This document shows positions 23,273 through 35,085 of a stretch of DNA of 64,000 nucleotides, in pieces. How positions within the stretch are numbered: the first letter of the stretch is position 1; the number at the start of each line of letters is the position of its first letter. The stretch is from Sesamum alatum (lineage: Eukaryota; Streptophyta; Magnoliopsida; Lamiales; Pedaliaceae). The notes beneath the pieces are model-generated. The model was not told the origin of the DNA, did no database searches, and worked only from the letters and a program-made list of their open reading frames with translations. The stretch covers positions 6,820,001-6,884,000 of the forward strand of contig JACGWO010000003.1 in NCBI GenBank assembly GCA_034509735.1, read 5' to 3'. The position numbers and the translations under genes are program-made.

Positions 23273-25008
23273 ATCTACATTATTAAAAAATGTAAAGCAG
23301 AAATTAGCAGATGATGGTAATATTATTGTTCAAGTTGAAGACTTGGTCTTTTAGTCTTTAGCCCTCCCACTATTTATACGAAAGTCCGCCACTTTCAAGC
23401 GGAGTTTCGGGAAACTATTTCCTAGTGGGCTTGGGATCCACAAGCGTAATCTCCATGCCCCGCTTTTACGATTCACATGAAGAAGACCTTTTGGAAGATA
23501 TCCAATATCCTTCTCATCCAATGAGATTCCCAAGATATTTTGCCTCACCTATTCACATGGTCCCGAGGACTCCAAGCGAACCATGTTATTCAGTGTTGGG
23601 CCCGACCCATCAACCAAATCATGCCTCAAACTGTCGCCCCCCACGACTCGTGAGACAGGGAAACAGCGAGCGCAGTCTTTTTGTTCACAACAATAGTGCA
23701 GCTTTCCCCTAGTCCAAGTGTGCCACGACTCGTGAGACCACACTTGGGTAGTGGTAGCTTCCCCACCACATTGCTGTGGATGGAAGGCTCGGACAGACCA
23801 AAATACCATTTTGATCCACGTCCGTTCTGGGCCTAATATTTAATTTGGTCCAACCAAATGAGAGTTTGTGTTGACCGAGACCTCATCACATTATTGTGTT
23901 TTAGCATGCATAAATATCCAATATTTAAAGCGATAAATAAATACGCCGCATGCAGAAAACATAGCATACCCCTGTTTAGGATGATCACAAGCCCAACCTA
24001 TGCGACCCACTGAGCCCGCAGTGAGTCTATGGTCTGTCTAGGGTGGTCCTAAATTATTACAATAATAATAAACCCATTGTCATTCCAATGGGCCTTGAAG
24101 TGCTTCTTGTTACACGCCTTGATGCTTCTCCTTGGGGTCTCCGACTCCAATTGCTTGCTAAAATTAAAAACCTCACCAATCCTATCTACTCTCATTACAA
24201 CTGAAAGTAATACATCGGTAATAAAGAAAACAAGCCTTAACATCATGAGGCTGAAAATACGGGAGATGATAGTCCCAAAAAACAAGAGGCACGCAGGCCC
24301 CACCCAACAGAAAATAAATGATCATACATTCATCCATACATAAGGTCTAGGGCTCTTGTGATCATCCCATGTTGATTCCACCAACTCACATAACATAATT
24401 ATTCCAAATAATCATGCATAAATAACCAATGGATATTCCAAATACCCAAGTGATGTCCAACATCACAAAAGCATAAGTATACAAATAATATGCAAAATTC
24501 AAATTTTAAATTTAATGGACATTTTAAACAATGCATCCAATGCATATATTAATCCCAAATTAATTAAGCAAATTTAATTCAAGGAATAATCCAATTATTC
24601 CAAAATCAAATATGCAAAATTAATATATTTTCAGAATATTGTGCAGAAAATACAGAAAATCAAATTTTCCGGAAAAAGTCAAAAAACGGCACAAAACGGC
24701 CCAGCAGCGGTCGGCTGCGCACAGCGCGTGCAGGTGCCTGCCTGCGCGCGGCCACTACCGGCCTGATCAATTTTTTTTTTTTTTTTTTGTGTTTTTCAAA
24801 ACTGTTTCAGCACAATAACAATAATATTATTATGAAAATAAGCATGCAATTTTAGATCCAATCTACCAAAATTAAGCATGCCAAAAGTTCATTAAATCCA
24901 AACAATTGAATCATCATATTATTCATATATTTATGTAATCTAACATGCCAATAAAGCCATTAAAAGCAAGTAGATCATGCCAAACACATAGATCTGTGCC
25001 CCTTACAT
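23273..25008 (-). other. Copia A1 5' leader between PBS and gag
   Basis: A non-coding leader of about 1.7 kb. It contains the 15 nt motif CACGACTCGTGAGAC (+ strand) twice, at 23642-23656 and 23724-23738, which is also found paired in the leaders of A3, B and C. A GC-rich block (24685-24765) precedes a T-tract at 24771-24788. No protein of note. Confidence 0.85.
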
Positions 25009-25028
25009 CGAACCGGGCTCTGATACCA
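25009..25028 (-). other. Copia A1 primer binding site (initiator tRNA-Met)
   Basis: The minus strand reads TGGTATCAGAGCCCGGTTCG two bases inside the 5' LTR. This is the classic complement of the 3' end of initiator methionine tRNA. Confidence 0.95.
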
Positions 25029-25030
25029 CG

Positions 25031-27256
25031 TGAAGGACAAGCGGATCCGCCCGGAAGCACGAGCGGAAACGAGAAAGCGAGAAATGTGCGTAAATTTAAA
25101 TCAAATTCAAAATACGCGAATCCCAAGGGGTGTACCCTTGGGTGCTCAATCGGGCATTCGATGTAGGATGTGTAAATATTAAAACATATATTTAAGCACA
25201 TAGGGCATAGATATATAAATGAAATCAATCAAAGCGTAATAAACCGTTACCTTTGATTGTTTAGCGTATGCTCCCGGCTACTTGCGTTGTTCCTTCTCCG
25301 GAATGCTCACGAAATCCAAACGTATGGATTCTCCAAAGGTGATCCATACCACACCGGAAGAAACACACGTTCTTCTTGCTAGAAAAGAACGGGTTTAGAA
25401 GGAATCGGTTTAAGAGAAGAAAACTATGAATTAGTGTTCTCTTAAACTTACTTTGTTCTTCTTCTTGATTCAAAATCAAGTGAAGAACACAAGTGTGGGA
25501 GAGGGAGAGAGCACGAAATTTGAGAGAGAGGAGAGGATTTTTGTCTTCTCTTTTTCCTAGAAAAAGATGAATAATGAATCACTTATGCTTGGTGTTGTAT
25601 ATTCTAATATATATACATAATTAATGTGATTATTGGAATGTGTCTAGGTTCATCCAATGATGTCTAGATTCATTCCAATCAATCGCTATTAATTCTTCAA
25701 TCAAGCCTACCAAAATTTATGGTATGATCAAATCATACCAAAAGGGAAGAGCTTGATTGGAGTTGATTTGTCTCTTTCCAAAAGAGATAAGTCAACATAC
25801 CACCTAGCATGAAACATGGTTAATTTTGCTTCCTCCAAGGGAGCATGTCGGCCATGTTTAATTAAGGGAAGAAGTCCAACTTCTTCGTATTCCAAAATAG
25901 GAATTATTTCTCCTCTCGGGTATAATTTAACGGACCGGGTTTTATCGTAATCCAATTACGACGAACCCAACATTAAATCCAATTTAATGTCCATTTAAGT
26001 TATTCCTGTTGATCTTTTAATCCAATTAAAAGATCCAACGTCTCAACGTCTCAACTTTCCATATTTAATCAAAAATCCAATTTACCGATTAAACGGAAGC
26101 CCGATACAATATCGGCCGGTCCATCCAATGGACTTTCCCTTATGTAATCCAATTACTTATTTTATCCTTCGAGATTTACTCCAAGTCGATCTCTCAACCT
26201 CCTCGGTGATTTGTGTGTGACCCTTTAGGTTCACCCTCAGCTAGACTTGGGCCCGTGTCCCACAAGGGCCCGTTACCTTGGGGTGGCCGTCTAGAAACGG
26301 TCCATGGCACTAGAGACTAGGTGAATTGGCGTGAACATTTAGGTGCCGATTCCGTACGGGTACGATCCTTCCGTCTACCGTCTCCCGGCCTTAGTCTAGG
26401 GTATGGAATTGGGCGTCGGTTCCCATCCTCGACTAGGCATCTATGCTTAATACTTGAGACCACGTATGCTTCATTGCGTCGACACAGGAAACCATTCCCT
26501 GTTCGACCAACCACTGTGGCCACAGCTTCAAACAACATGAACGTGTCTCCGAGTGCATAGGAGATACCTCTGTCACATACTGACAGGGGACGGATCCTCT
26601 TCTTGGAATCCACCGTCCTCACTACACATTCCGACTGCACTGAACAAGGCTTATGATAATCATCTTACAGAATGATTACCTCTCGCCAGATCCAAGATAC
26701 AGCCGTCCTGTGCACGCGACTGCCATGATTCCTCAAGTCCGAGGATTACTCCCGTACTATCGGAACCGGGGAAAACCAATCATACCGACCAAGCCTCCAA
26801 GGCTTCCATATGATGATCCCCGCGAGTCAGTCCAGTCGGCTCGACCCCAGTCGACCAACCCATCAAGATCGTGTAGGCGTCCCACGCCTGTCGCCGATGA
26901 AACACGACACTCATCCAATGAACACGACTCTGGACGCAAGTCTCAATAGGACTCTCGATGCCCTGTCTCGAGGTCCTCAACTTGGAACGTTTCAGACCCA
27001 ACTCTTAATCAGTTGGTTTCATGACCACCATCCAATGCGTGGCCCAACTGCACGAGTTGTTATCCATGGTCTGTGGCTTTATTGCGATATAACTTAAACA
27101 CCGTTTTAACAAATGTAAGATGAGCGCAACAAAGAAGGTACCATTGGTGACGAACACTCATCTTATTCATCACATAATAATATTACATTTACATCAAGTT
27201 GTCAGATAGGTTACAAATCACCAAACCTATTGGCTTTTTGGTCAGCTATTCTAACA
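25031..27256 (-). repeat. Copia A1 5' LTR
   Basis: 2226 bp, collinear with 16809-19035. Ends TG...CA on the minus strand and followed by GTTCC of the target duplication. It supplies the promoter of A1; TATATATATTAGAATATAC lies near 25605-25625 on the minus strand. Confidence 0.97.
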
Positions 27257-28723
27257 GTTCCGCTATTGAATAAGACAAGAGAGAGCTTCTGCACAAAGAA
27301 TAAACAGATACGGTGATAACGGGCCACCCTGACGGATGCCCCGTTCCGGATGAAAAACCCAAACTTTTACCCATTTAAAGTGAGCGAATATGACACGGTT
27401 GTAACTAATAGCATAATAAGGTCCACAAATCTGTGATAAAACCCAAGCCTAAGCAACACACCCCTAAGAAACGGCCACTCAAATCTATCATAGGCCTTGC
27501 TAATGTCTAATTTCATAGCCGCACATGCTTTATTCAATCCAGAAGAAGTTTTAAGAAAATATTTAACTCGAAGGCTAACAAGACATTATCAGTGATTAAC
27601 CGATCCGGAATAAAAATAGATTAGGTATGTGAGACAATTTCATCAAGTAAAGGCCTAACACGATTAGCGACACATTTGGAAGCAATTTTCATAATCACAT
27701 TACAAAGGCTAATCGGCCGAAGCTGGCCCACCGTTTTCGACGATTGACACTTAGGAATGAGCACAATATGAGTATAATTAAACTTATGATGCAACACATG
27801 CTCATTCAAAATGCGAAGAACAGCAGAGGTAACATCACTACCTACAACATGCCAAAACCTTTGAAAGAATAAAGGAGGTAAACCGTCAGGGATAGGGGAT
27901 TTCAATGGAAACATACCGAAAATAGCCGCTTTGACATCAGCAGCAGTAAATGGAGCAGCCAGGTGCTGATTCATTCCTGTTGAAACGCGAGGCTGGACAG
28001 TTGCTAGTACCTCATTCACAGAATGATCTGACGGCTGACTGGACGCGAAAGTCAATCGAAAGTACTGAAGAAGGGTCCTTTGAGTATCATCAGCCCTGTC
28101 TCTCCAAACTCCATTCTCATCCCTCAGCTTGTGTATAGCATTATGTCGGCATCGTGAAGAAGCAAAAGCATGGAAAAAAGCTGTGTTACCATCCCCATCA
28201 CGTAACCAATGACTCTTACTCCTTTGTTGCCACTTCAGCATCTCGCGCAAATGTGTATCCTCAATCTGCTTCCGAATCAAATCCAATTTAGTATGTTCAG
28301 CAGCCCCTAAATGACCTCCTTCCAATTCAATGTAACGCTTTTCCAGCCCCTTAATCTCTCTGTCCGACTTTTGAAATTGCTCCCTATTCCAACACAGCAG
28401 CCCCAATCTACAATTCCGAATTTTCTGAAATAAACGAAGACTTGGATCATCAACTCCTGGCAAACTCCACGCATCAGTTACGACCTTCTCACGCGTATCA
28501 TCTTGCAACCATTTAGCTTCAAATCTAAACATCCGTTGCTGCGGTACACGAGATAAACCCCCTCCTGGATTCCAGTTAACAACCAGTATAGCATGGTCAG
28601 AAACAGGAGTTGGTACATGAGTGACTACAGTGTTCAGAAAGCGATCCAACCAACGCCAATTAGCACATGCCCTATCCAATTGAGCCCACACAGTATCTGG
28701 ATGTTGCCGTCGATTACACTAAG
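27257..28723 (-). pseudogene. LINE ORF2, end of endonuclease and first half of reverse transcriptase
   Basis: Minus-strand translation starts CNRRQHPDTVWAQLDRACAN and reaches the endonuclease motif PVSDHAILVV (SDH). It continues through a linker to LRDENGVWRD and to RT motifs MFPLKSPIPDGLPPLFFQRF (the A/P-G/P-DG box), VLIPKCQSSKTVGQLRPISL, then an in-frame stop at a SHTQSAF-type position. Further motifs are MKLDISKAYDRFEW (motif A, about 27480-27530) and [20 protein letters not shown] (motif B). A one-base deletion lies just before the A1 junction. Motif A and motif C (FADD at about 16740) are now 10.7 kb apart. Confidence 0.92.
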
Positions 28724-28932
28724 TGAATATCGGTCCGTGGTAACCCAAGTCCGTGATAGGGTGCATTTCATCTCTCATATGCATGCTTAACTCGAATGGT
28801 TTTTAAAGGTTTCCTTCACATTTTTAATCGAATTATGCAGTTTTGAATGAAGGATCGAGATGACCCGTTGTGAAGAAAAGGAGTTAAAAAGCCCCAAATG
28901 AAGACATAAAAGTGATCAAGTACAAAACAGTC

Positions 28933-29100
28933 ATGAGCAGACTTGAACAACCATTAGGGCGTGATCACGCCCTATCCGACACCCGAGTCTGCGCGGGAAG
29001 AGAAGAAGAGTTTTGAATGAGCAGACTTGAACAACCACTAAGGCGTGATCACGCCTTATCCGACATCCAAGTCTGCGCGGGAAGAGAAGAAGAGTTTTGA
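28933..29100 (+). repeat. 84 bp tandem duplication with palindrome in gypsy LTR
   Basis: Two copies of an 84 bp unit begin ATGAGCAGACTTGAACAACC at 28933 and 29017. Each contains a perfect palindrome: GGGCGTGATCACGCCC at 28957-28972 in the first copy and a 14 bp core GGCGTGATCACGCC in the second. Confidence 0.93.
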
Positions 29101-29203
29101 AAAAACCTCTTTCCTGATTTTACGAAAGATACACGCATAGAAAGAGGACTCTGAAGTTGGCACGAAAAGAGGACTCTGAAGTTGCGTAGGAAGAGGACTC
29201 TCA

Positions 29204-29214
29204 ATTATAAAAGG
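29204..29214 (+). promoter_or_regulatory. Gypsy LTR TATA box
   Basis: ATTATAAAAGG, about 30 bp upstream of an A-rich ATCATCCTTGG region, sits mid-LTR as expected at the U3/R border. It is conserved in the 3' LTR near 42719. Confidence 0.65.
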
Positions 29215-30087
29215 GAGACTAGAACGCAGAGAAAAAGATCATCCTTGGATCATTGTTGTTTTTTCTCTTTCTCTGAATTCATGCTTTCGTTCAGAATGTT
29301 TTGTTTTGCTATGAACATGTGTAGTAGCTAATTTTCTATTCCGATTAAAGGGAAACGTTAACCCTATTGTTATGTTTTGAGATCTTGAATTTATCTGATT
29401 TTGCCAAGTATTTCTCGTCTTGATTTACTGTTAACGGAATGATTGTTATTGATAGATCTGACAATTCGATTCGATATTAATTGTTCTAATGCTATCCATG
29501 AGTTTAGTGATCCGTAATTGTCGTGAATGAATGGTATGAGTAGCGAGCAAATTTATTATGTGCTTTGCATGATTTATTTGTAGGGACGAGAAAACTAGGT
29601 TAGATAATTGCAGCTATCTCAATTGTTCGATCTAGATTCAACTGTTTTAATTGATGCAAATGCTATTATTGATGTGATATGGAACGCTATCGTGCCCAGT
29701 CTTGATATAATAAGTTTGGATTTAGATGCTTGAGTCAAATCCACTACGATAGGAAAACGGGAATTTGTTATGGCTATCCTAATGAATTTCAGAGTTGAAT
29801 GCTTGGTTATGGAATTAACCCTTAGTGATCTGCGATAAACATAATGATTGGTGAGACGAACCCCCTTGAATTGGACTTTTCATCTATAATCTCATCTTAG
29901 TTATTTACTCTTGCTTTTGCTAATTTTGTTCATTCATATTTCGTACTCTATTCATACCCCTCTTTTTTGTTACTACTATTAGATCGAGAAATCAATCAAT
30001 AATTCCCTAGGGACTCGACCTGGTTCCACGACTACTACAGTTTAGAATTAGGATTTATATTTGATGGCTTCGACAACCGATCAAATT

Positions 30088-30106
30088 TTTGCGCCGTTAC
30101 CGGGGA
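30088..30106 (+). other. Gypsy primer binding site (tRNA-Asp type)
   Basis: TTTGCGCCGTTACCGGGGA closely matches the TGGCGCCGTTGCCGGGGA site complementary to aspartate tRNA that Athila-type elements use. It lies a few bases after the LTR end. Confidence 0.85.
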
Positions 30107-30146
30107 ATTATTCTAATTTTCTTGATCTTGCCGTGCTCATCCTAAT

Positions 30147-31440
30147 TTGTTGTTCTCTTTTTTTGTTATGTTGCGTTCTTTTGAAACAGGTGAATTACAG
30201 TTCAACCCAGAAATCAAGAAGACAACGCATCGACTTAGGAAAGAGACCAAGCAAAAGAGGACTCGGGCGAGACTCGACGCGGATTCAATTGTTGGAGGAA
30301 AATCTACTTTTGCTGAACCTGAGATTGAGATGGCGGTTAATAACTGGAGAACTATAAAGGAGATTAATGCACCAAATCCTGATCAACAACCTTTGTGCAT
30401 TCCATCTCATGATGATGATGCTGATTTTGAGTTAAAATCCGGACTAATCGACTTGCTTCCTTTTTTTCATGGTCTTGCAGGAGAAGACCCGCACAAGCAC
30501 TTGAAAGACTTCCATGTGGTATGCTCAGGAATGAAACCCCAAGGAGTCACGGCTGAACAAGTGAGACTGAGAGCTTTTCTGTTCTCGCTGAAGGACAAGG
30601 CTAAAGATTGGCTGTACTATCTTCCATCAGCATCCATTCAAATATGGGCAGACATGCAATGACAGTTCTTGCAGAAATTCTTTCCCGCATCTAAAGCCAC
30701 TCATATTCGGAAGGATATTTGCGGAATTAGACAGTTAAATGGCGAATCCTTGTATGAATATTGGGAGAGATTCAAGGAACTTGTTTCGAGTTACCCCAAC
30801 CACCAGATTACCAAACCACTCCTTATACAATACTTTTACGAAGGGCTTTCTGGAAATGATAGAGGGATGGTAGATGCCGCAAGTGGTGGAGGCCTAGTTG
30901 ACAAGACCCCAGACGAGGCACGCCGTTTAATCTCTACCATGGTGGAAATATATAGGCAGTTTGGCTACCATACGGGGGGAGGCGTCCCCAAAGTTAATGA
31001 GGTAAGCACCAACGAATTAGCAGGAAAACTCTCTGAACTAACTGTTCTTGTACAACAAATGGCTGCAGGAAAGGTTCAAGGGGCAATGGTTTGTGGTATA
31101 TGCTCGGGGCATGGACATCCGACCGACGCATGCCCATCGTCGCAACAAGGAGTGTTGCCAGAAGTGAATGCCATAGGGGGATTTCCCGGAAAACCCCAAC
31201 GGGATCCATACTCCAATTTCTACAACCCGGGGTGGAAAGACCATCCAAACTTCAGCTATAGGAGTCATGAGGAACAATCGAGGTAACAACCACAATTCTT
31301 CAACCGACTTCCGCCGGCACCTACACAAGCCCCACCTCAAGCGTCGAATTCCGGCATGAGTTTAGAGGATATCGTCAAATCCCTAGCTATTTCTACTCAA
31401 TAGTTTCAAGAAAAAACAGAGGCCGGCTTTCAACACTTGG
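30147..31440 (+). pseudogene. Gypsy gag with in-frame stops
   Basis: The frame reads PFFHGLAGEDPHKHLKDFHV, LFSLKDKAKDWLYYLPSASI, then a TGA at 30660-30662 in the same frame. It resumes as QFLQKFFPASKATHIRKDIC and LNGESLYEYWERFKELVSSY, with the CX2CX4HX4C knuckle CGICSGHGHPTDAC, and HPNFSYRSHEEQ near 31250. A second stop follows at 31284. This order is that of Athila-type gag. The true start is uncertain because the first ATG of the frame lies in the leader. Confidence 0.92.
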
Positions 31441-32575
31441 GAAACCAGGTTACACAGTTAGCGACATCGATCAGTAGGTTGGAAGCTCAAGCATCCGGGA
31501 AGCTCCCCTCACAAACAGAGACAAATCCAAAGGCGAATATTAGTGCTATAACACTTCGGAGTGGTAAAGAGTTTGAACCAATTGAACCAGCATCAAAGAA
31601 AGCTAAAAGAGATGAGGAGGCGAGTGAAAACACCGGAGGAGAGAGCCAGCAGGTAAAATCTGATTTAATCACACCCTCATCTCTAATCCTTGTCCCCTTC
31701 CTTTTCCCTACAAGTTGTCCAAGTCAAAGGAAGAAGAGCATGAGAAGACAATTTTGGACACCTTCAAAAAGGTAGAGATCAACATACCACTGTTGGATGC
31801 AATCAAACAAATCCCGAAGTATGCCAAATTTTTGAAGGAATTGTGCACTAACAAGAGAAAGTTGAAAGATAAGGAGAGGGTGATTTTCGGTAAGAATGTT
31901 TCAGCTGTTATCAATCGTAAGTTACCGGAAAAATGCAAGGATCCAGCTATGTTCACACTCCCTTGCACGATTGATAGTAGACGAATCGAGCGTGCTATGC
32001 TTGATTTAGAGGCATCCATTAATGTCATGCTGTATTCTCTTTATCAAGCTTTGAACTTGAGCACTCTACAAGAAACAAATGTGATAATTCAGTTGGCTGA
32101 TTGTTCTTATGTGCGTCCCATTGGTATTGTTGAGGATGTGTTAGTGAAAGTGAATGATTTACTATTTTTGGTAGATTTTTACAACTTGAAAATGGGGGCT
32201 GAGGGGCATAATAACTCTGCATCTATCGTGTTGGGGCGACCGTTCATGAAAACTGCAAAAACAAAGATTGATATAGATGATGGCACTTTATCTGTCGAAT
32301 TTGATGGGGAAATGGTAAAATTTAATATCTTTGAGGCTATGAAATATCCAAATGAATTGCATGCACTCTATCATGTTGATATGATCGATTCAGTGGTACA
32401 CGACGTATTTGATGAAGAGAATGTTGGTACTGAACTAGACTTAATCATGGGATTGGATGAAGGTGAAGATAATGATGACTTTGTTGAGTCACTTAATGAA
32501 GTATTGAACCCTTCATCCTCTAATGAATCGAGCATTTCTTCCACGCACAGTAAGTTACTTCCTTGTGTATTGTAG
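31441..32575 (+). pseudogene. Gypsy gag-pol linker and aspartic protease
   Basis: The linker (NPKANISAITLRSGKEFEP) is followed after a frameshift near 31710 by LDTFKKVEINIPLLDAIKQI and KFLKELCTNKRKLKDKERVI, then the retropepsin region. The expected active site DLGASINVMP reads DLEASINVMLYS here: the glycine next to the catalytic Asp is Glu and the Pro is Leu. Downstream ADCSYVRPIGIVEDVLVKV, VLGRPFMKTAKTKIDIDDGT and FNIFEAMKYP complete the domain. The protease is very likely inactive. Confidence 0.9.
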
Positions 32576-32891
32576 GCACCCAAGCTAGAGCTGAAACCCT
32601 TGCCGAAACACTTGAAGTACATCTACTTGGGAGACGGAGAAACTTTGCCCACCATCATATCCAATCAATTGCCAGAAAAACACGAAGAGAGGTTGGTGAC
32701 GCTTCTCCGAGACGTTATTGGATGGACGTTAGCTGACATCAGGGGTATAAGCCCGGTAATGTGCATGCACGGAATCTACTTGGAGGGCAATACCAAACCA
32801 TCACGGCAGCCACAGAGGAGACTCAATCCAACACTAAAAGAAGTGGTAATGAAAGAAATCCTAAAGCTTTTGGATGCAGGTATAATATTCC
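32576..32891 (+). pseudogene. Gypsy reverse transcriptase, N-terminal part
   Basis: The frame reads LKPLPKHLKYIYLGDGETLP, IGWTLADIRGISPVMCMHGI, RRLNPTLKEVVMKEILKLLD and AGIIFPI, the conserved entry of gypsy RT. It is cut by copia B. The next segment of RT is at 42277 after a loss of about 15 codons. Confidence 0.93.
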
Positions 32892-35064
32892 CTATCGTCG
32901 ATCTTTATCAAAGTATTATTATACTGATGGATAAAGTAAGTATTCATCATTGGCAAAATGTGTTTGTTGTGCTTACTACTTACATTGAATGTGTTTCAAT
33001 GTCACAACAAATGCCCACAGACCGATTGGTTAAACCCATTGAGTTGAGCTGCGCGTACGTTGGCGGCTATGAAACCAACTCCTTAAGGGTCGGTCTGAAA
33101 CGTTCCAAGTCGAGGATCTCGAGACTGGGCCTCGAGTGTCCTATAGAGACTTGCACTAAGTATTTCATTCACTGGGTGAGTACCGAGTTTCATCGGTGCC
33201 AGACGTAGGTCGCCTAGGCAATTTTAGTGGGTTAGTTGGCAAGATAGTCGACTGACTGAACTGACTCACGGGAATCGTCATATGGAATCCTTGGAGGCTT
33301 GATCGGTATGACTAGAATTTTCGGTTCTGATAGTACGGGATTAGTCCTCGAACTTGAGGAATCATGGCAGTCGCATGCATATGAAGGTTGTATCTTGGAT
33401 TTGGCGAGAGGTGATCGTGTCTTTGATATGGTCATTATAAGCCTTGTCCAGTGCAGTCGGAGTATGTAGTGAGGACGGTTGATTCCAATAGAAAATCTGT
33501 CCCCTGTCAGTATTTGATAGCTATGTCTCCTATGCGCTCTGAGATGGTTTCGACTCATTAAGTCTACGGCCGTAACGATTGGTCGAGTAGGGAATGGTTC
33601 CCTAGGTCGATCAATAGAGTAAACGCGTCTCGAGTTTGTAGCATAGTTGCCTAGTCCAGGATGGGAACCAACGCCGAATTGCATGCCCTAGACTAAGGCC
33701 GGGAGATGGTCGACAGAAGGACTGTACCTGTATGGAATTCGGAGCCTAAATGTTCACGCCAACATTCACCTAGTCTCTAGTGCCATGTACCGTTGCTAGA
33801 CGGCCACCCATGGTAACGGGCATTTCTGATTAATGGTTAATCAGAAATAATTAATTAAATTGGATTTAATTAATCAATTGTGTTGGACACAAGCCCAAGT
33901 CTAGCTGAGGGTGAACCTAAAGAGTCACACACAAATTACTATGGAAGTAGTGGAATTAATTTGGAATTAATTCTGGAAGAAGTGAATTAATTTAATTGGA
34001 TTAAATTAATTCAAGGAGAATATAAATGATTGGATCATTTATTGAGAAAATTCATTGGATGAATGGCCCAAGAATTAATTAATTGGATTAAATAATTTTG
34101 GGTTTAATACCTTTAAATTAATTGGATTAATCTATTGGGTTTCGTTTAATTAATTGATTGGATCAATTAATTAGTGTTTGAGCTTATGTTTATTTAATTG
34201 GATTAAATAAACTTTTGAATTTTAATAAGGTTTAAAATTAATTGGATTAATTTAAAACCCATGGATCACTTGATTTAATTTGATTAAATCAAGACCGGTC
34301 AAAATCGGTCCATGACTTGAAATTAACGCTCAAAGGTTTGATGCAAGTTTAAGAGGAGTTGAAAGTCCTCCATGTAAGCAATGATGTGGCTCCATGTAAG
34401 CAATGACGTGGCTCCATGTAAGCAATGATGTGGCTTGCCATGATGGCTAGGTGGTCCACATATTGTGCTAACATGGTTGGAGGTTGAGCACAAGTTGTGC
34501 ATTAGTGTGTAGGTGGTTTTGGAAACTACCTACAACTACACAACACATGTATACACTTTTCAACTCTCTAACTTGCACTCCCTAACACACAAGCCACGAA
34601 ATTTCCAGCTTTTTCTCCTTCTTTTGAGTTCTCTTTGAATTGGATTCAAGATGAGAACATGAGAAAGACGTATACACTAATCAATAGTGTAATACGTTTT
34701 TCGTTTCTTCCTTGATCTAGCTTCTACCTAGCAGTAGATGTAGAATTTGCTTCCATTGCTGTGGTGTGGACAAATTAGAGGGGTTCTAATTTGAATCCTA
34801 AGGTGACCGGAAAAGGAACGAAGAGGGGATCAAAGCTTGTTGCCGTTGTACATGTGAAACAAAAAAGGTATGTTTCTATTTAAATTATTGTACTTTTTTG
34901 TTTCCTCCTCTAGCCACATGTTCAAGCATATTTTTATGTATGTTATTATGCTTTTGAATACACCGAACGCCCGGGAATTCAGAGGGAACACCCCTTTGAA
35001 ATCGTTTTTAAATTTCTTTTATTTTATGCTTCCGCCGCATTCCCGGGCCGTACCGATTCTTTCA
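32892..35064 (+). repeat. Copia B 5' LTR, left end deleted
   Basis: Collinear with 40128-42276, ending ACCGATTCTTTCA. It contains a run of TTAATTGGATTAATT-like motifs (33830-34310) and three 22 bp tandem units (34370-34435). Confidence 0.93.
34370..34435 (+). repeat. 22 bp tandem repeat, three units in copia B 5' LTR
   Basis: Units starting CCATGTAAGCAATGATGTGG at 34370, 34392 and 34414. The 3' LTR has only two (41605 and 41627), so one unit was gained or lost after insertion. Confidence 0.95.
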
Positions 35065-35065
35065 G

Positions 35066-35085
35066 TGGTATCAGAGTCTGGTTCG
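35066..35085 (+). other. Copia B primer binding site (initiator tRNA-Met)
   Basis: TGGTATCAGAGTCTGGTTCG one base after the LTR end. One substitution (GTC for GCC) relative to the family A site. Confidence 0.93.

Larger units (their letters stand above)
16804..27261 (-). mobile_element. Ty1/copia element A1, full structure, inserted in the LINE
   Basis: Two direct LTRs (16809-19035 and 25031-27256) starting TGAAGGACAAGC and ending ATTCTAACA on the + strand are flanked by a perfect 5 bp target duplication GTTCC (16804-16808 and 27257-27261). PBS, gag, protease, integrase, RT and RNase H follow the copia order on the minus strand, so the 5' LTR is the right one. Total length is 10448 bp. The LTRs differ by only scattered substitutions by eye. 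Defects are a 309 bp foreign insertion in gag and frameshifts in protease and RNase H. Very long LTRs (2.2 kb) characterise the family. Confidence 0.97.
28724..30083 (+). repeat. Gypsy 5' LTR
   Basis: Begins TGAATATCGGTCC and ends ACAACCGATCA just before the PBS. From about 29103 on it matches 42625-43597. It includes a tandem 84 bp duplication and a TATA box. Confidence 0.88.

Noticed and set aside
28681..28723. A 5 bp target duplication for the gypsy element (CTAAG)
   Set aside because: The right flank after 43597 reads GTCCG, or ATTAG if the border is shifted. Neither matches well enough.
33232..33684. 150-codon minus frame in copia B LTR with words similar to a family A LTR frame (PYDDSRESVQS)
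   Set aside because: It is antisense to the element's transcription and lies in the conserved LTR core. Nucleotide conservation explains the shared words.
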